Below, one piece after another: positions 36,089 through 45,748 of a stretch of DNA of 64,000 bases. Each line of letters opens with the position of its first letter. Within the stretch, counting starts at the first letter, position 1. This DNA comes from Pseudomonas sp. Choline-02u-1. GTDB taxonomy: Bacteria; Pseudomonadota; Gammaproteobacteria; Pseudomonadales; Pseudomonadaceae. The stretch covers positions 62,001 to 126,000 of the forward strand of contig NZ_PJBC01000013.1 of assembly GCF_002836515.1 (NCBI RefSeq), in the 5' to 3' direction. Below the pieces are notes generated by a model that was not told where the DNA came from, made no database searches, and was given only the letters and a program-made list of their open reading frames with translations. The translations under genes and the position numbers were made by a program.

Positions 36089-38380
36089 TTACAGCAGTTC
36101 AAAACTCTGCTGCGTCACCGCCTGCGAGTCCAGGCCGATCTGTACGTTGAACTTGCCAGGCTCGGCTGCGTATTTGAGCTGGGCGTTGTAGAACTTCAGG
36201 TCTTGCTCGGTGATGGTGAAGTGCACGACTTTCTGTTCGCCGGCCTTGAGCATGATCTTCTGGAAGTTCTTCAGTTCTTTCACCGGGCGGATCATCGAAC
36301 CGGTGACGTCCTGGATGTACAACTGCACCACGGTTTCACCGTCACGCTTGCCGGTGTTCTTGACCATGACACTGGCGTCGAGTTTGCCGGTGGCGTTCAG
36401 CGTGGTCGATGACAGCGCCATATCGCTCAGGGCGAAGGTGGTGTAGCTCAGGCCATAACCGAACGGAAACAGCGGGCCGGTGGTGTCATCGAAATACTGC
36501 GAGGTGTAGTTGCCAGGTTTGCCCGGCGTGAACGGCCGGCCAATGCTCAGGTGGTTGTAGTAGGTCGGGATCTGGCCCACGGAACGCGGGAAGGTCACCG
36601 GCAGTTTGCCCGACGGGTTGTAGTCGCCGAACAGCACGTCGGCGATGGCGTTGCCGCCCTCGGTGCCGCTGAACCAGGTTTCCAGGATCGCATCGGCCGA
36701 CTGGTTCTCTTCGAGAATCGTCAGCGGGCGGCCGTTCATCAACACCAGCACCAGCGGTTTGCCAGTGGCTTTCAGCGCGCGGATCAATTCGCGCTGGGTT
36801 TCGGGGATGTTCAGGTCAGTGCGACTGGAGGATTCGTGGGACATGCCACGGGACTCGCCGACAGCCGCGACGATCACGTCAGCATCCTTCGCCGCTTTCA
36901 CCGCTTCGTCGATCAGCACGTTGGCCGGGCGCGGGTCATCGACCACTTCCGGGGCATCGAAGTTGAGGAAGTTCAGGTAGTCGAGGACCTTCTTGTCGCC
37001 CGTGATGTTGGCGCCACGGGCGTAGATCAGGTTGGCCTTGTCGCCGATCACCGCACTCATGCCATCGAACAAAGTGACCGATTGCGCCGGACGCCCGGCG
37101 GCGGCCCAACTGCCCATCATGTCGATTGGCGCTTTGGCCAGCGGGCCGACCAGCGCGACTTTCGCGTTTTTCTTCAGCGGCAGGGTTTCGTTGTGGTTCT
37201 TCAGCAACACCAGGCTGCGCCGCGCCACTTCGCGGGCCTCGGCGCGGTGCAGGCGGCTTTCGGCGTAGGTGTCGGCCGGGTCATCCTCAGCCTTGCCGAT
37301 GCGCAGGTACGGGTCTTTGAACAGGCCCATGTCGTACTTGGCGGCGAGCACTTCGCGCACGGCATTGTCGATGTCTTTCTGTTCGATCTCGCCGGACTTG
37401 AGCAACCCCGGCAGCTCCTTGCCGTAAAGGGTGTCGTTCATGCTCATGTCGATGCCGGCCTTGATCGCCAGCTTCGCCGCTTCGCGACCGTCGCGGGCGA
37501 CGCCGTGCTTGATCAGTTCGAAAATCGCACCGTGATCGCTGACCGCCAGGCCCTTGAAGCCCCAGTCCTTGCGCAGCAGGTCGTTCATCAGCCAGGTATT
37601 GGCCGTGGCCGGAATACCATTGATCGAGTTCAACGCCACCATCACGCCACCGGCGCCGGCATCGATCGCGGCGCGGTAGGGCGGCAGGTAATCCTGGTAC
37701 ATCTTCACCGGGCTCATGTCGACGGTGTTGTAGTCGCGACCGCCCTCGACCGCGCCGTACAGGGCGAAATGCTTGACGCTGGCCATGATGCTGTCGGCGG
37801 CGCTCGGGGTTGCTCCCTGATAAGCGCGGACCATGACTCCGGCAATGCGCGAGGTCAGGTAGGTGTCTTCACCGAAGCCTTCGGAGCTACGGCCCCAGCG
37901 TGGGTCGCGGGAGATATCCACCATCGGCGCGAAGGTGATGTCGAGGCTGTCGGCAGCGGCTTCTTTCGCCGCAACGCGACCGGACTGGCCGATGGCATCC
38001 ATGTCCCAGCTCGACGCGAGGGCCAGCGGAATCGGGAAAATCGTACGGTGACCGTGGATGACGTCGTAGGCGAAAAACATCGGAATCTTCAGGCGGCTGC
38101 GCATGGCAGCGTCCTGCATCGGACGGTTTTCCGCGCGGGTGATCGAATTGAACGTGCCGCCGATGTTGCCGCCGGCGATTTCCTTGCGGATCAGCTCGCG
38201 CGGCATTTCCGGGCCGATGCTGATCAGGCGCAACTGGCCGATCTTTTCGTCGAGGGTCATTTGTTTCATCAGGTTACTGATGAAAGCGTCCTTGTTCTCC
38301 AAAGGTACCGGGGTCGTGGCGGCCAGTACCTGATGACTGGCCAGGCTGACGAACAGACCCAGCAAACACAGCTTCTTCAT
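36089..38380 (-). CDS. bglX: periplasmic beta-glucosidase BglX, glycoside hydrolase family 3
   Basis: Exo-acting beta-glucosidase of 763 residues with a signal peptide ending near Ala21 (SHQVLAATTP). Family 3 order is complete: TIM barrel with KHFALYG near 203 and the nucleophile Asp282 in LAVSDHG, then the alpha/beta sandwich (GESRGMSHESSSRTDLNIP), then a fibronectin-III-like domain (LYIQDVTGSMIRPVKELKNF). Start ATG 38380 gives a proper signal peptide; an upstream in-frame start does not. A 257-bp gap with no gene follows on its 5' side. Confidence 0.95.
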   Translation of the reverse strand: MKKLCLLGLFVSLASHQVLAATTPVPLENKDAFISNLMKQMTLDEKIGQLRLISIGPEMPRELIRKEIAGGNIGGTFNSITRAENRPMQDAAMRSRLKIPMFFAYDVIHGHRTIFPIPLALASSWDMDAIGQSGRVAAKEAAADSLDITFAPMVDISRDPRWGRSSEGFGEDTYLTSRIAGVMVRAYQGATPSAADSIMASVKHFALYGAVEGGRDYNTVDMSPVKMYQDYLPPYRAAIDAGAGGVMVALNSINGIPATANTWLMNDLLRKDWGFKGLAVSDHGAIFELIKHGVARDGREAAKLAIKAGIDMSMNDTLYGKELPGLLKSGEIEQKDIDNAVREVLAAKYDMGLFKDPYLRIGKAEDDPADTYAESRLHRAEAREVARRSLVLLKNHNETLPLKKNAKVALVGPLAKAPIDMMGSWAAAGRPAQSVTLFDGMSAVIGDKANLIYARGANITGDKKVLDYLNFLNFDAPEVVDDPRPANVLIDEAVKAAKDADVIVAAVGESRGMSHESSSRTDLNIPETQRELIRALKATGKPLVLVLMNGRPLTILEENQSADAILETWFSGTEGGNAIADVLFGDYNPSGKLPVTFPRSVGQIPTYYNHLSIGRPFTPGKPGNYTSQYFDDTTGPLFPFGYGLSYTTFALSDMALSSTTLNATGKLDASVMVKNTGKRDGETVVQLYIQDVTGSMIRPVKELKNFQKIMLKAGEQKVVHFTITEQDLKFYNAQLKYAAEPGKFNVQIGLDSQAVTQQSFELL

Positions 38381-38637
38381 GAATTTTTTCTCAAGGGCCC
38401 AAACGGTGATGCAACACCGGCCAGCCAAAATGTAGGGAGCGACTATTGTTGTTCGGGTGCCAGCTCAAAACCTGAGCCGGGAAACCCCAGCCGACCGCGG
38501 CAATGTGAACGCGAAGGGCACTTTTTAGCCGATTAACCCGTCGCATGCCAGTGGCGGCGCCGATTATGCCCCAACCGCTGGCCGGGAATGCCCAGCGCTC
38601 GGTTTTTAAATCAAATGTGTCATGGAGCATCACTGCA

Positions 38638-39246
38638 ATGAATATCAGCTCGACTTCCCGTTCACGGCTACAGATCGCCACGTTGCTGGTGTTCGCCACG
38701 CTATTGACTGCGTGCGGCATCAACAATATCCCGACCCTCGACGAACAGGCGAAAGCCGCGTGGGGCCAGGTACAGAACCAGTATCAGCGCCGCGCCGACC
38801 TGATCCCCAATCTGGTGGAAACGGTCAAGGGCTACGCTGCCCACGAACAGGAAACCCTGACCGCTGTGATTGAAGCGCGAGCCAAGGCCACCTCGATTCA
38901 GGTCGATGCCAGCACCCTCGACAATCCCGAGAAGCTCAAACAGTTCCAGCAGGCGCAGGATCAGCTGACCGGCGCGTTGAGCCGTTTGATGGTGGTCTCC
39001 GAGCGGTATCCGGATCTGAAGGCCAACCAGAACTTCCTGGCGTTGCAATCGCAACTCGAAGGCACGGAAAACCGCATTGCCGTGGCGCGTCGCGATTTCA
39101 TCCTGGCGGTGCAGAAGTACAACACCGAGATCCGCACCTTCCCCGGTCGCCTGTGGCACAGCGTGATGTACAGCGATCTGCCGATGCGCGAAACCTTCGA
39201 AGCCACCACGCCCGGCGCGGAAAAGGCCCCGGAAGTGAAATTCTGA
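38638..39246 (+). CDS. lemA: LemA-family lipoprotein
   Basis: A 202-residue envelope protein with a lipobox at LLTACG (Cys26), then the LemA domain: WGQVQNQYQRRADLIPNLVETVKG and the closing RDFILAVQKYNTEIRTFPG. The role of the LemA fold is not well defined. It is followed by two TPM-domain genes, a common arrangement. Start ATG 38638 places the signal correctly. Confidence 0.92.
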   Translation: MNISSTSRSRLQIATLLVFATLLTACGINNIPTLDEQAKAAWGQVQNQYQRRADLIPNLVETVKGYAAHEQETLTAVIEARAKATSIQVDASTLDNPEKLKQFQQAQDQLTGALSRLMVVSERYPDLKANQNFLALQSQLEGTENRIAVARRDFILAVQKYNTEIRTFPGRLWHSVMYSDLPMRETFEATTPGAEKAPEVKF

Positions 39247-39259
39247 CTCGAGGTCGCCC

Positions 39260-40012
39260 ATGCGTGTGTTGAAACTGGGCCTGGTGCTGATGCTGTGGCT
39301 GTTTGCCGTCAGCGCCCGGGCCGAACTGACGTTTCCGCCGCTGAGCGGGCGCGTGGTCGATCAGGCGCAGATGCTCGAGCCATCGATTCGCGCGCAACTG
39401 AGCCAGCAATTGCAGGCGCACGAGCAAGCCACCGGCGAGCAATTGGTGGTGGTCACGCTGCCCGATCTGCAGGGCACCACCATTGAGGATTTCGGCGTTC
39501 AGCTCGGCCGGCACTGGGGCATCGGCCAGAAGGACAAGAACAACGGCGCCTTGCTGATCGTCGCCCGTGACGAGCGCAAACTGCGCATCGAAGTCGGCTA
39601 TGGCCTGGAGGATCGCCTGACCGATGCGCAGTCGTCGGTGATCATTCATCAGGTCATTACGCCGGCGTTCAAGGCGGGCAATTTCAGCAAGGGCATCAGC
39701 GATGGCGTTGCGGCGATGCTGGTGGTGCTCGGTGGCAATCCATTGGACGAGCCGTCCACCGTGTACGAATCAAGCGGCGACCCGGCCGATGACTTCATCT
39801 CGCGGCACCCGGCGCTGTTCATGTTTCTGGTGATGTTGTTCATCCTGACGGTGTTTGTCTGCCAGATGCTCGGTATCCTGCCTGCCGGCCGGGGCGGCTC
39901 CGGAGGAGGGGGCGGCTTCGGCGGTGGCGGCGGATTCGGTGGCGGCGGAGGCGGTGGCTTCAGCGGTGGCGGGGGCAGTTTCGGCGGCGGCGGTTCGTCC
40001 GGCGGCTGGTGA
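39260..40012 (+). CDS. TPM-domain membrane protein with glycine-rich tail (YgcG-like)
   Basis: A 250-residue protein with a signal peptide (MRVLKLGLVLMLWLFAVSARA), the TPM domain (GRVVDQAQMLEP near residue 28, then KLRIEVGYGLEDRLTDAQ), a transmembrane helix near 180-205 and a Gly/Ser-rich C-terminus (GGGGGFGGGGGF). The tail composition is usual for the family. It lies 13 bases after lemA. Confidence 0.9.
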   Translation: MRVLKLGLVLMLWLFAVSARAELTFPPLSGRVVDQAQMLEPSIRAQLSQQLQAHEQATGEQLVVVTLPDLQGTTIEDFGVQLGRHWGIGQKDKNNGALLIVARDERKLRIEVGYGLEDRLTDAQSSVIIHQVITPAFKAGNFSKGISDGVAAMLVVLGGNPLDEPSTVYESSGDPADDFISRHPALFMFLVMLFILTVFVCQMLGILPAGRGGSGGGGGFGGGGGFGGGGGGGFSGGGGSFGGGGSSGGW

Positions 40013-40045
40013 GATCAAAAGAACAATGAGCAGGCACTTTTCGAC

Positions 40046-40663
40046 ATGGCATTACTGACTGAACACGAACAACGCAAAGTCGCCGAGGCCATCGCCCGGG
40101 TCGAACGCGACACCGACGCCGAACTGGTCACGGTGCTCGCTGCCCGCGCCGACGACTACGCGTACATCCCGCTGCTCTGGGCCAGCCTGCTGGCGCTGGT
40201 GTTGCCGGGCATCGTCCACTACCTCACGGGCTGGCTGACCCTGCGCAGCCTCCTGCTGGTGCAATGGGGCATGTTCATCGTCCTGTGCCTGCTGTTCCGC
40301 TTGCCGAAAATCACCACGCATCTGGTGCCGCGCCGCGTCCGTCACTGGCGCGCCTCCAACCTGGCGCGGCGGCAGTTTCTCGAACAGAACCTGCACCACA
40401 CCGTGGGCAGCACCGGCATGCTGATCTTTGTCTGCGAGGCTGAGCGCTATGTGGAGATTCTGGTGGATGAAGGGATTTCCAAACGGCTGGAGAACAGTAA
40501 CTGGGACGCGATTGTCGCGGCGTTTACCGAACAGGTCAGGCAGGGCCGCACGCTGGAAGGGTTTGTCACGTGCGTGGAGGCGTGTGGCGAGTTGTTGAAA
40601 GTGCATGTGCCGGTGACGCAGGTGAGGAATGAATTGCCGAATCGGTTGGTGGTGCTGGGGTGA
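40046..40663 (+). CDS. second TPM-domain protein, cytoplasmic or membrane
   Basis: A 205-residue protein with a charged N-terminal helix (LLTEHEQRKVAEAIARVERDT), two hydrophobic helices (about 42-62 and 70-88), then a TPM-type segment (CEAERYVEILVDEGISKRL). There is no signal peptide. It completes a LemA-TPM-TPM set with the two genes before it. Confidence 0.85.
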   Translation: MALLTEHEQRKVAEAIARVERDTDAELVTVLAARADDYAYIPLLWASLLALVLPGIVHYLTGWLTLRSLLLVQWGMFIVLCLLFRLPKITTHLVPRRVRHWRASNLARRQFLEQNLHHTVGSTGMLIFVCEAERYVEILVDEGISKRLENSNWDAIVAAFTEQVRQGRTLEGFVTCVEACGELLKVHVPVTQVRNELPNRLVVLG

Positions 40664-40764
40664 GGGGCTTGTGAACCGTTGGGTAAATAAGTGGGTGTTC
40701 CCAACCCTCATCCCCCCTAAAATACCCGCCATTCCCGATTCCGCCCGTCCGAGGCCGTTTGTCC

Positions 40765-41991
40765 ATGTCTGTTTCCGCTTCTTCCGCGCCGTCCGCCAAA
40801 CCGGCGCCCGACCACCACGCCCAGTTCATCGAGCTGCTGCAAACCAGCCTCACCGGCAACGGCTTCATCAAACTGGTGCTGGCCAAGTATGTCGGTGACG
40901 AGGCGGATCTGCAGCGGATCATCGTCAAACCAGTAACGGTCAAGGCGCAGCCGTGTCTGTCTTTCGTTTATCGCTACAAGACCCGCGACATCACCAAGAA
41001 CCTGCCACTGAGCGAAGGCGTGGCGCTGATCGCCGGGCTGTTGCCAACCTCGTTCAAAAATGCGCACTTGCTGGCGCTGACCGACGAAGCGCAGCTGGAA
41101 TACAGCAAAAAGGACAAGAGTTCGCTGTTCAAGAGTAAACCCCAGCAATTGCGCGAAGCACCGTCCGCCGAGCACAACCGCGAGAAAAACCGCTTCCTCG
41201 AATTGAGCCGACCGTTCCTCAAGGACCTCGGCGTGACGAACGCACAACATGAACTGATCCCGGCGATGTCACGCAAGTGGAAGCAGATCAACAAGTTCAT
41301 CGAAGTGTTCAGCCATGCCCTGACCTCGTCGCCGCTGGCGCTGGACAAACCGGTGCGGGTCGCCGATTTCGGTTCGGGCAAGGGCTACCTGACGTTCGCC
41401 ATTCACGATTACCTGCGCAACACTTTGAAGGCCGAGGGCGAAGTCACTGGCGTCGAGCTGCGCGAAGAAATGGTCAACCTGTGCAATGCCGCGGCGGCGA
41501 AGCTCGAACACCCGGGGCTGGTGTTCAAATGTGGTGATGTGCGCACGGTGGCGCCCAGCGAGCTGGACGTGATGATCGCCCTGCATGCTTGCGACATCGC
41601 TACCGATTACGCGATCCACACCGGCATCCGCTCGGGCGCATCGATCATCATGTGCTCGCCGTGCTGCCACAAACAGATCCGCCTGCAGATCCAGAGCCCG
41701 GCGTTGCTCAAGCCAATGCTGCAATACGGTCTGCACCTCGGCCAACAGGCGGAAATGGTCACTGACAGCTTGCGTGCGTTGTTCCTCGAGGCCTGTGGTT
41801 ACGAGACCAAGGTCTTCGAATTCATCTCGCTGGAACACACCAACAAGAACAAGATGATTCTCGCGGTGAAACGCGCCGAGCCGATTGATCCAACGCCGTT
41901 GTTGGCGAAGATCGCAGAGCTCAAGGCGTTCTACCACATCAGCGAACACTGCCTGGAAACCCTGCTGCGCGCCGACAGTTTCCTCGCCTGA
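40765..41991 (+). CDS. class I SAM-dependent methyltransferase
   Basis: A 408-residue protein. The SAM-binding glycine motif is VADFGSGKGYLTFA near residues 198-211, with the acidic loop GVELREEM about 27 residues later and ALHACDIATDYA as motif IV. A CSPCCHKQ cluster near residue 300 is characteristic of the methyltransferase-32/GSTCD-like group. The substrate is unknown; related proteins may act on RNA. ATG 40765 is preferred over a TTG two codons earlier. Confidence 0.85.
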   Translation: MSVSASSAPSAKPAPDHHAQFIELLQTSLTGNGFIKLVLAKYVGDEADLQRIIVKPVTVKAQPCLSFVYRYKTRDITKNLPLSEGVALIAGLLPTSFKNAHLLALTDEAQLEYSKKDKSSLFKSKPQQLREAPSAEHNREKNRFLELSRPFLKDLGVTNAQHELIPAMSRKWKQINKFIEVFSHALTSSPLALDKPVRVADFGSGKGYLTFAIHDYLRNTLKAEGEVTGVELREEMVNLCNAAAAKLEHPGLVFKCGDVRTVAPSELDVMIALHACDIATDYAIHTGIRSGASIIMCSPCCHKQIRLQIQSPALLKPMLQYGLHLGQQAEMVTDSLRALFLEACGYETKVFEFISLEHTNKNKMILAVKRAEPIDPTPLLAKIAELKAFYHISEHCLETLLRADSFLA

Positions 41992-42010
41992 TAGCCAGAA
42001 ATACACCCCT

Positions 42011-42095
42011 GTAGGAGCTGCCGAAGGCTGCGATCTTTTGATCCTGGTTCTTTAAATGCAAGATCAAAAGATCGCAGCCTTCGGCGGCTCCTACA
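42011..42095. repeat. REP inverted pair
   Basis: Head-to-head GTAGGAGCTGCCGAAGG copies; the second has CGGCGGCTCC instead of CGGCAGCTCC. Confidence 0.88.
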
Positions 42096-42191
42096 TTTAT
42101 CGCGATCGAGCGTAGTAAGCCTGGAATTACCGCAACCCTTGGATACGGTCTACCTTGAATACTCCCAGACCTTTCCCCGAGGAGTTTCCCC

Positions 42192-42773
42192 ATGGCCGCG
42201 AAAAAGATTTTGATGCTGGTCGGTGATTACGTCGAAGACTACGAAGTGATGGTGCCGTTCCAGGCCTTGCAAATGGTTGGTCACACGGTCCATGCCGTGT
42301 GCCCGGACAAGTCTGCCGGCAGCACTGTGCGCACTGCGATTCATGATTTCGAAGGCGATCAGACCTACAGCGAAAAGCCCGGCCACTTGTTCGCCCTCAA
42401 TTTCGACTTCGCCAAGGCCAGCGAAGCCGATTACGACGCCCTGCTGATTCCCGGTGGTCGTGCCCCGGAATACCTGCGTTTGAACGAAAAAGTCCTCGAG
42501 CTGGTGCGCGCCTTCGACAACGCCGGCAAGCCCATCGCCGCGGTGTGCCATGGCGCGCAGTTGCTCGCGGCGGCGGGTGTGCTCGAAGGGCGCGAGTGCA
42601 GCGCGTATCCGGCCTGCGCCCCGGAAGTGCGCTTGGCCGGCGGCACGTTCATCGATATTCCGGTGACCGAGGGTCACGTTCAGGGAAATTTCGCCACCGC
42701 TCCGGCATGGCCCGCGCATCCAAGCTGGTTGGCCGGCTTCCTCGGTCTGCTCGGCACCAAAATCACCCTGTAG
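42192..42773 (+). CDS. DJ-1/PfpI-family protein
   Basis: A 193-residue single-domain protein of the glutamine-amidotransferase-like fold. The nucleophile elbow is AVCHGAQ with Cys119 and His120, and the N-terminal acidic residue is in [10 protein letters not shown]. Members act as deglycases, proteases or chaperones; which applies here is not readable. AGGAGTTT precedes the ATG. Single-gene unit. Confidence 0.9.
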   Translation: MAAKKILMLVGDYVEDYEVMVPFQALQMVGHTVHAVCPDKSAGSTVRTAIHDFEGDQTYSEKPGHLFALNFDFAKASEADYDALLIPGGRAPEYLRLNEKVLELVRAFDNAGKPIAAVCHGAQLLAAAGVLEGRECSAYPACAPEVRLAGGTFIDIPVTEGHVQGNFATAPAWPAHPSWLAGFLGLLGTKITL

Positions 42774-42848
42774 TCGCAGGCGACAGACCGCGGAGGCTAG
42801 TCTTTACTCTGAAGCGCGAGATCTCTCAATCGCCCAGGAGAAACAGGC

Positions 42849-43193
42849 ATGTCCGGATGGTACGAAGTGAGCAAAAGCAGCAACGGCCAGTTCAGGTTCG
42901 TGTTGAAAGCGGCGAACGCCGAAACGATTCTGACCAGTGAGCTGTATAGCACCCGCGCCGGTGCCGACGGTGGTATCGCATCGGTTCAGACCAACAGCCC
43001 GCTGGCTGAGCGTTACGAAAAAAAATCGACGAAGGATGGTCACCCGTATTTCAACCTGAAGGCAGCCAATCACCAGATCATCGGCAGCAGCGAGTCGTAT
43101 TCTTCCGATGGCGCCTGTGACAAGGGCATTGCCAGTGTGAAGGTCAACGGTTCGACCAAGACCATCAAGGACAAGACGCTGCCGGTGCTCTGA
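42849..43193 (+). CDS. yegP: YegP-family protein (DUF1508)
   Basis: A 114-residue protein made of two repeats, each with a G-F/Y-x-F-x-L-K-A-A-N core: GQFRFVLKAANAETI near 13-27 and HPYFNLKAANHQII near 65-78. Each repeat ends in a GIASV strand. A good AGGAG precedes the start. The function is unknown; related proteins are stress-induced in enterobacteria. Confidence 0.92.
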   Translation: MSGWYEVSKSSNGQFRFVLKAANAETILTSELYSTRAGADGGIASVQTNSPLAERYEKKSTKDGHPYFNLKAANHQIIGSSESYSSDGACDKGIASVKVNGSTKTIKDKTLPVL

Positions 43194-43349
43194 AACCAGG
43201 CCTGAGTTCGCTCGCCAAAGGATTGGCGTCCGAATTCTGGCAATGTGCCATCATTTTGCGTATCCTTCGCGCCAAGCCATGGAAGGGCGCAAATCGACAC
43301 TCTTTCATGCGTTGCAGATTGCTGGCCGTGAGAGAGCTTACCTTTGAAG

Positions 43350-43991
43350 ATGCGTTTTTTGGCTGCCCTGACCGTGCTGCTCAGCCTGAGCGGCTGCTAC
43401 AGCATGTCCCCAACCCACATTGACGACGCGCTAAGTCCCAGCGCCGGATCTGGCGTGGCGTATGTCGTGGGCGTAGTGGGTATCTGGCCCCAGGCCAGGT
43501 ACGGCGCACAGGAACAAATGATCATGATCCGCAAGCGCGGCAGCGACGATTTCGCCACCGCGCGTTTGCACAACGAATTCTATGCCCGCACGGCGCGCGA
43601 TCTGCGTGAGACAGGGCGCGGCATCGGCACGCTGTTCGTCATGCCGCTCAAACCCGGTCGGTACGAAATCTACAACGTGCGCTTCGATCAGGGCCGGTCG
43701 CTGTCATGGAGCCGTGAAGACTTCACCATCGGCATGGAACTCGAGGCGGGCAAGGCCTACTACCTCGGCGATTTCCGCGCCGGTTGCCTGATCGGGCGCA
43801 GCATGCCGTGCCTGTTCCTGCACAGCGATCACCTCGAGCGCGACGCCGCGCTGGTCCGAGCCAGGTACCCGCAAGTGCCAGGTCTGCAACGTCTGGACAT
43901 GCCGAACCTGTACACCGCCACGCCATTCATCCGCGAAGAAAACGGCGCCAGCGCCTCCATCTACAAAGCCATGCTGTCAGGAAAACTCTAA
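43350..43991 (+). CDS. putative lipoprotein, 213 aa
   Basis: The N-terminus MRFLAALTVLLSLSGCYS is a lipoprotein signal with Cys16. The mature part is mixed beta-rich with no recognised domain; conserved-looking parts are VMPLKPGRYEIYNVRF and LEAGKAYYLGDFRAGC. A TTG two codons upstream is an alternative start. It is coupled to a second lipoprotein gene by a one-base overlap (TAATG). Confidence 0.75.
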   Translation: MRFLAALTVLLSLSGCYSMSPTHIDDALSPSAGSGVAYVVGVVGIWPQARYGAQEQMIMIRKRGSDDFATARLHNEFYARTARDLRETGRGIGTLFVMPLKPGRYEIYNVRFDQGRSLSWSREDFTIGMELEAGKAYYLGDFRAGCLIGRSMPCLFLHSDHLERDAALVRARYPQVPGLQRLDMPNLYTATPFIREENGASASIYKAMLSGKL

Positions 43992-44512
43992 TGCGCATCA
44001 ACGTCATGTTTCTGGGATTGCTCTTGCTGCTGAGCGGCTGCCAGACCACCCACAGCCTGAAAACCCCTGAAGTCGATTACAGCGAGCGCCTGCCGGCGAT
44101 CAACGTCAATGTGATTGGCTTGCCGAGCTGGATGCTGCGCGATGAATTGCGCCATCGCGGCACCTTCGAGGAGGTCAGGGTCGGCCGCAGCGACGACGGC
44201 TATAACGTGCTGGTGGTTGCCAACAGCAACGTCGGCGGCATCCAGCCACAGATGTTCCTCAGCGCATTTACCCTGTTTCTCGTGCCGGTGCCGGTCAGTT
44301 GGGACAGCACCGTGGTGTTCAGCCTCAGCCATGGCAAGAAAGTGCTGGGCATCTATACCGTGCAGAACCATTCCAGCGCCTGGCGCGGATTGGTCAACCC
44401 GTCCGGCGGCCAGTTCGAACATGTACGCCTGATCAGTGACGAGTTCATCGCCAAGGTTTTGAAAGACCAGCCGTTCAACCGCGAGGCGATGCAGCGCGCT
44501 GCCAGCCTTTAG
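43991..44512 (+). CDS. putative lipoprotein, 173 aa
   Basis: The signal is MRINVMFLGLLLLLSGCQ with the lipidated Cys at position 17. The mature domain contains VNVIGLPSWMLRDELRHRG and a hydrophobic stretch near 95-105 (FLSAFTLFLVPVPVSW). No family is recognised. It forms a two-gene operon with the preceding lipoprotein. Confidence 0.75.
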   Translation: MRINVMFLGLLLLLSGCQTTHSLKTPEVDYSERLPAINVNVIGLPSWMLRDELRHRGTFEEVRVGRSDDGYNVLVVANSNVGGIQPQMFLSAFTLFLVPVPVSWDSTVVFSLSHGKKVLGIYTVQNHSSAWRGLVNPSGGQFEHVRLISDEFIAKVLKDQPFNREAMQRAASL

Positions 44513-44548
44513 CAGAACGATCACCTTCAGGCATTCGCGGCTGACAAT

Positions 44549-44619
44549 TTTCGCGAGCAGGCTCGCTCCCACAGGTTGAACGCATTTCAAAAGGTGCGAG
44601 CGAGCCTCGTCGCGAGGGC
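44549..44619. repeat. degenerate REPIN, GTGGGAGCGGGCTTGCTCGC family
   Basis: The left arm reads TCGCGAGCAGGCTCGCTCCC. The right arm has lost its first bases (GTGCGAGCGAGCCTCGTCGC). Confidence 0.7.
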
Positions 44620-44635
44620 GTCAGCCCGGCCAATA

Positions 44636-45655
44636 TCAAACCTCAACCGGTACCGACAGCTGCGGATTGCCCAGTGCATGGCTCTTGGCATCGAAGAACC
44701 GCAACTCAACGCCAGTGCCTTCAAACACCCTGGCGTAGTGACGCTTCTGATGCTGGATGAACGCGGCACTGCGCGGGTAAATCGAGATCGCCACGGTCGC
44801 GGGTCTGGCCAGGCGCAGTGCCCGTACCAGGTGCGCATCCTGTTCGCCCAGGGCATGGCCGAAAATGCACAGGCTGTCGCCATGCGCCAATAACTGCTCG
44901 TAGCAGAACGACAGGTAATCCGAACTGCGGATGGTTTTGAGCTTGTCGGCGCTGGGTCCCTCGGTGACGAACAGTGGCACGTCATCCAGCGTCTTGATCG
45001 TGTTATTGATCGCGAAACTGCCAAGCAGGGTGCCCTCGGTCGAGGTCAGTTTGCGCGCGGTGCCATCCTGATTTCGCACCAGATGCAGACCACCGTGCAG
45101 GTACAGCAGACGCGGTTTGTCCGTGGCGCTTTGGCTCAAGTCGAAACTCGCGTCCGGGCCGTTGAACAGGTCATCAATGGCCTCGCCCGGGTGTTGCAGC
45201 GCCCAGTAATTGAGCAGGTCGTAGTTGGTCGTGAACACGCTGCGATAGCGCGCCAGTTCCGCATTCAGCACCGCCAGTGTCGAGGGCTGCACCAGCCGCC
45301 ACGGGATGTGCACCGCATGCACGGTGTTGATCAGCGCTTCCTTGATCGCGTAATAGCGATTACGCGGCGCCGCCGAACTGACCGCCAGCGCCTTGTTGAC
45401 CCGGCTGGTGGTTTTCAGGGCACCCAGCACTTGCTCGAAGCTGCGCGTTTGCAGCGCATCGAACACTGCCAGTTCCGAGGGGCTCAGCGGTTTCTCTTCG
45501 ACTGTACGGGCATTTTCGAACAGCGAGTCGTAGCCGAAGTCATCCCACACCGCACGGCTGGCGCCATTGCCCACCAGCAAACCGCTGAAAGCAGTCGCAG
45601 CGCGCAGGGCATTCCAGTCTTCGAGGGTGGCGTCGACATTGAGAAAATCGGTCAT
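44636..45655 (-). CDS. DUF4917 protein with SIR2-like NAD-binding features
   Basis: A 339-residue soluble protein. Four segments fit SIR2-like proteins: LLVGNGAS at 26-33, TTNYD at 142-146, YLHGGLH at 185-191 and [10 protein letters not shown] at 264-273. This is the usual order of the nucleotide loop, the Asn/Asp motif, the His motif and the last NAD-binding turn. Some SIR2-like proteins cleave NAD in anti-phage systems and others are metabolic. No partner gene is beside it; the divergent neighbour is an alcohol dehydrogenase. ATG 45655 is used because the upstream extension is low quality. Confidence 0.75.
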   Translation of the reverse strand: MTDFLNVDATLEDWNALRAATAFSGLLVGNGASRAVWDDFGYDSLFENARTVEEKPLSPSELAVFDALQTRSFEQVLGALKTTSRVNKALAVSSAAPRNRYYAIKEALINTVHAVHIPWRLVQPSTLAVLNAELARYRSVFTTNYDLLNYWALQHPGEAIDDLFNGPDASFDLSQSATDKPRLLYLHGGLHLVRNQDGTARKLTSTEGTLLGSFAINNTIKTLDDVPLFVTEGPSADKLKTIRSSDYLSFCYEQLLAHGDSLCIFGHALGEQDAHLVRALRLARPATVAISIYPRSAAFIQHQKRHYARVFEGTGVELRFFDAKSHALGNPQLSVPVEV

Positions 45656-45736
45656 TGCGTGGGCGGTCTCAAACGAAGGGCAGATGGACGGCGACTTTAT
45701 CACGAGCGGACATTGAGCCAGATCAACATTGCTCGT

Positions 45737-45748
45737 GACCGATCGGTC
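45737..45748. promoter_or_regulatory. 12-bp perfect palindrome between divergent genes
   Basis: GACCGATCGGTC lies in the 153-bp divergent promoter region and could be an operator for the alcohol dehydrogenase, the DUF4917 gene or both. No cognate regulator is identified. Confidence 0.35.

Noticed and set aside
36551..38536. Rightward open frame of 661 codons
   Set aside because: Antisense to bglX; caused by codon bias on the coding strand.
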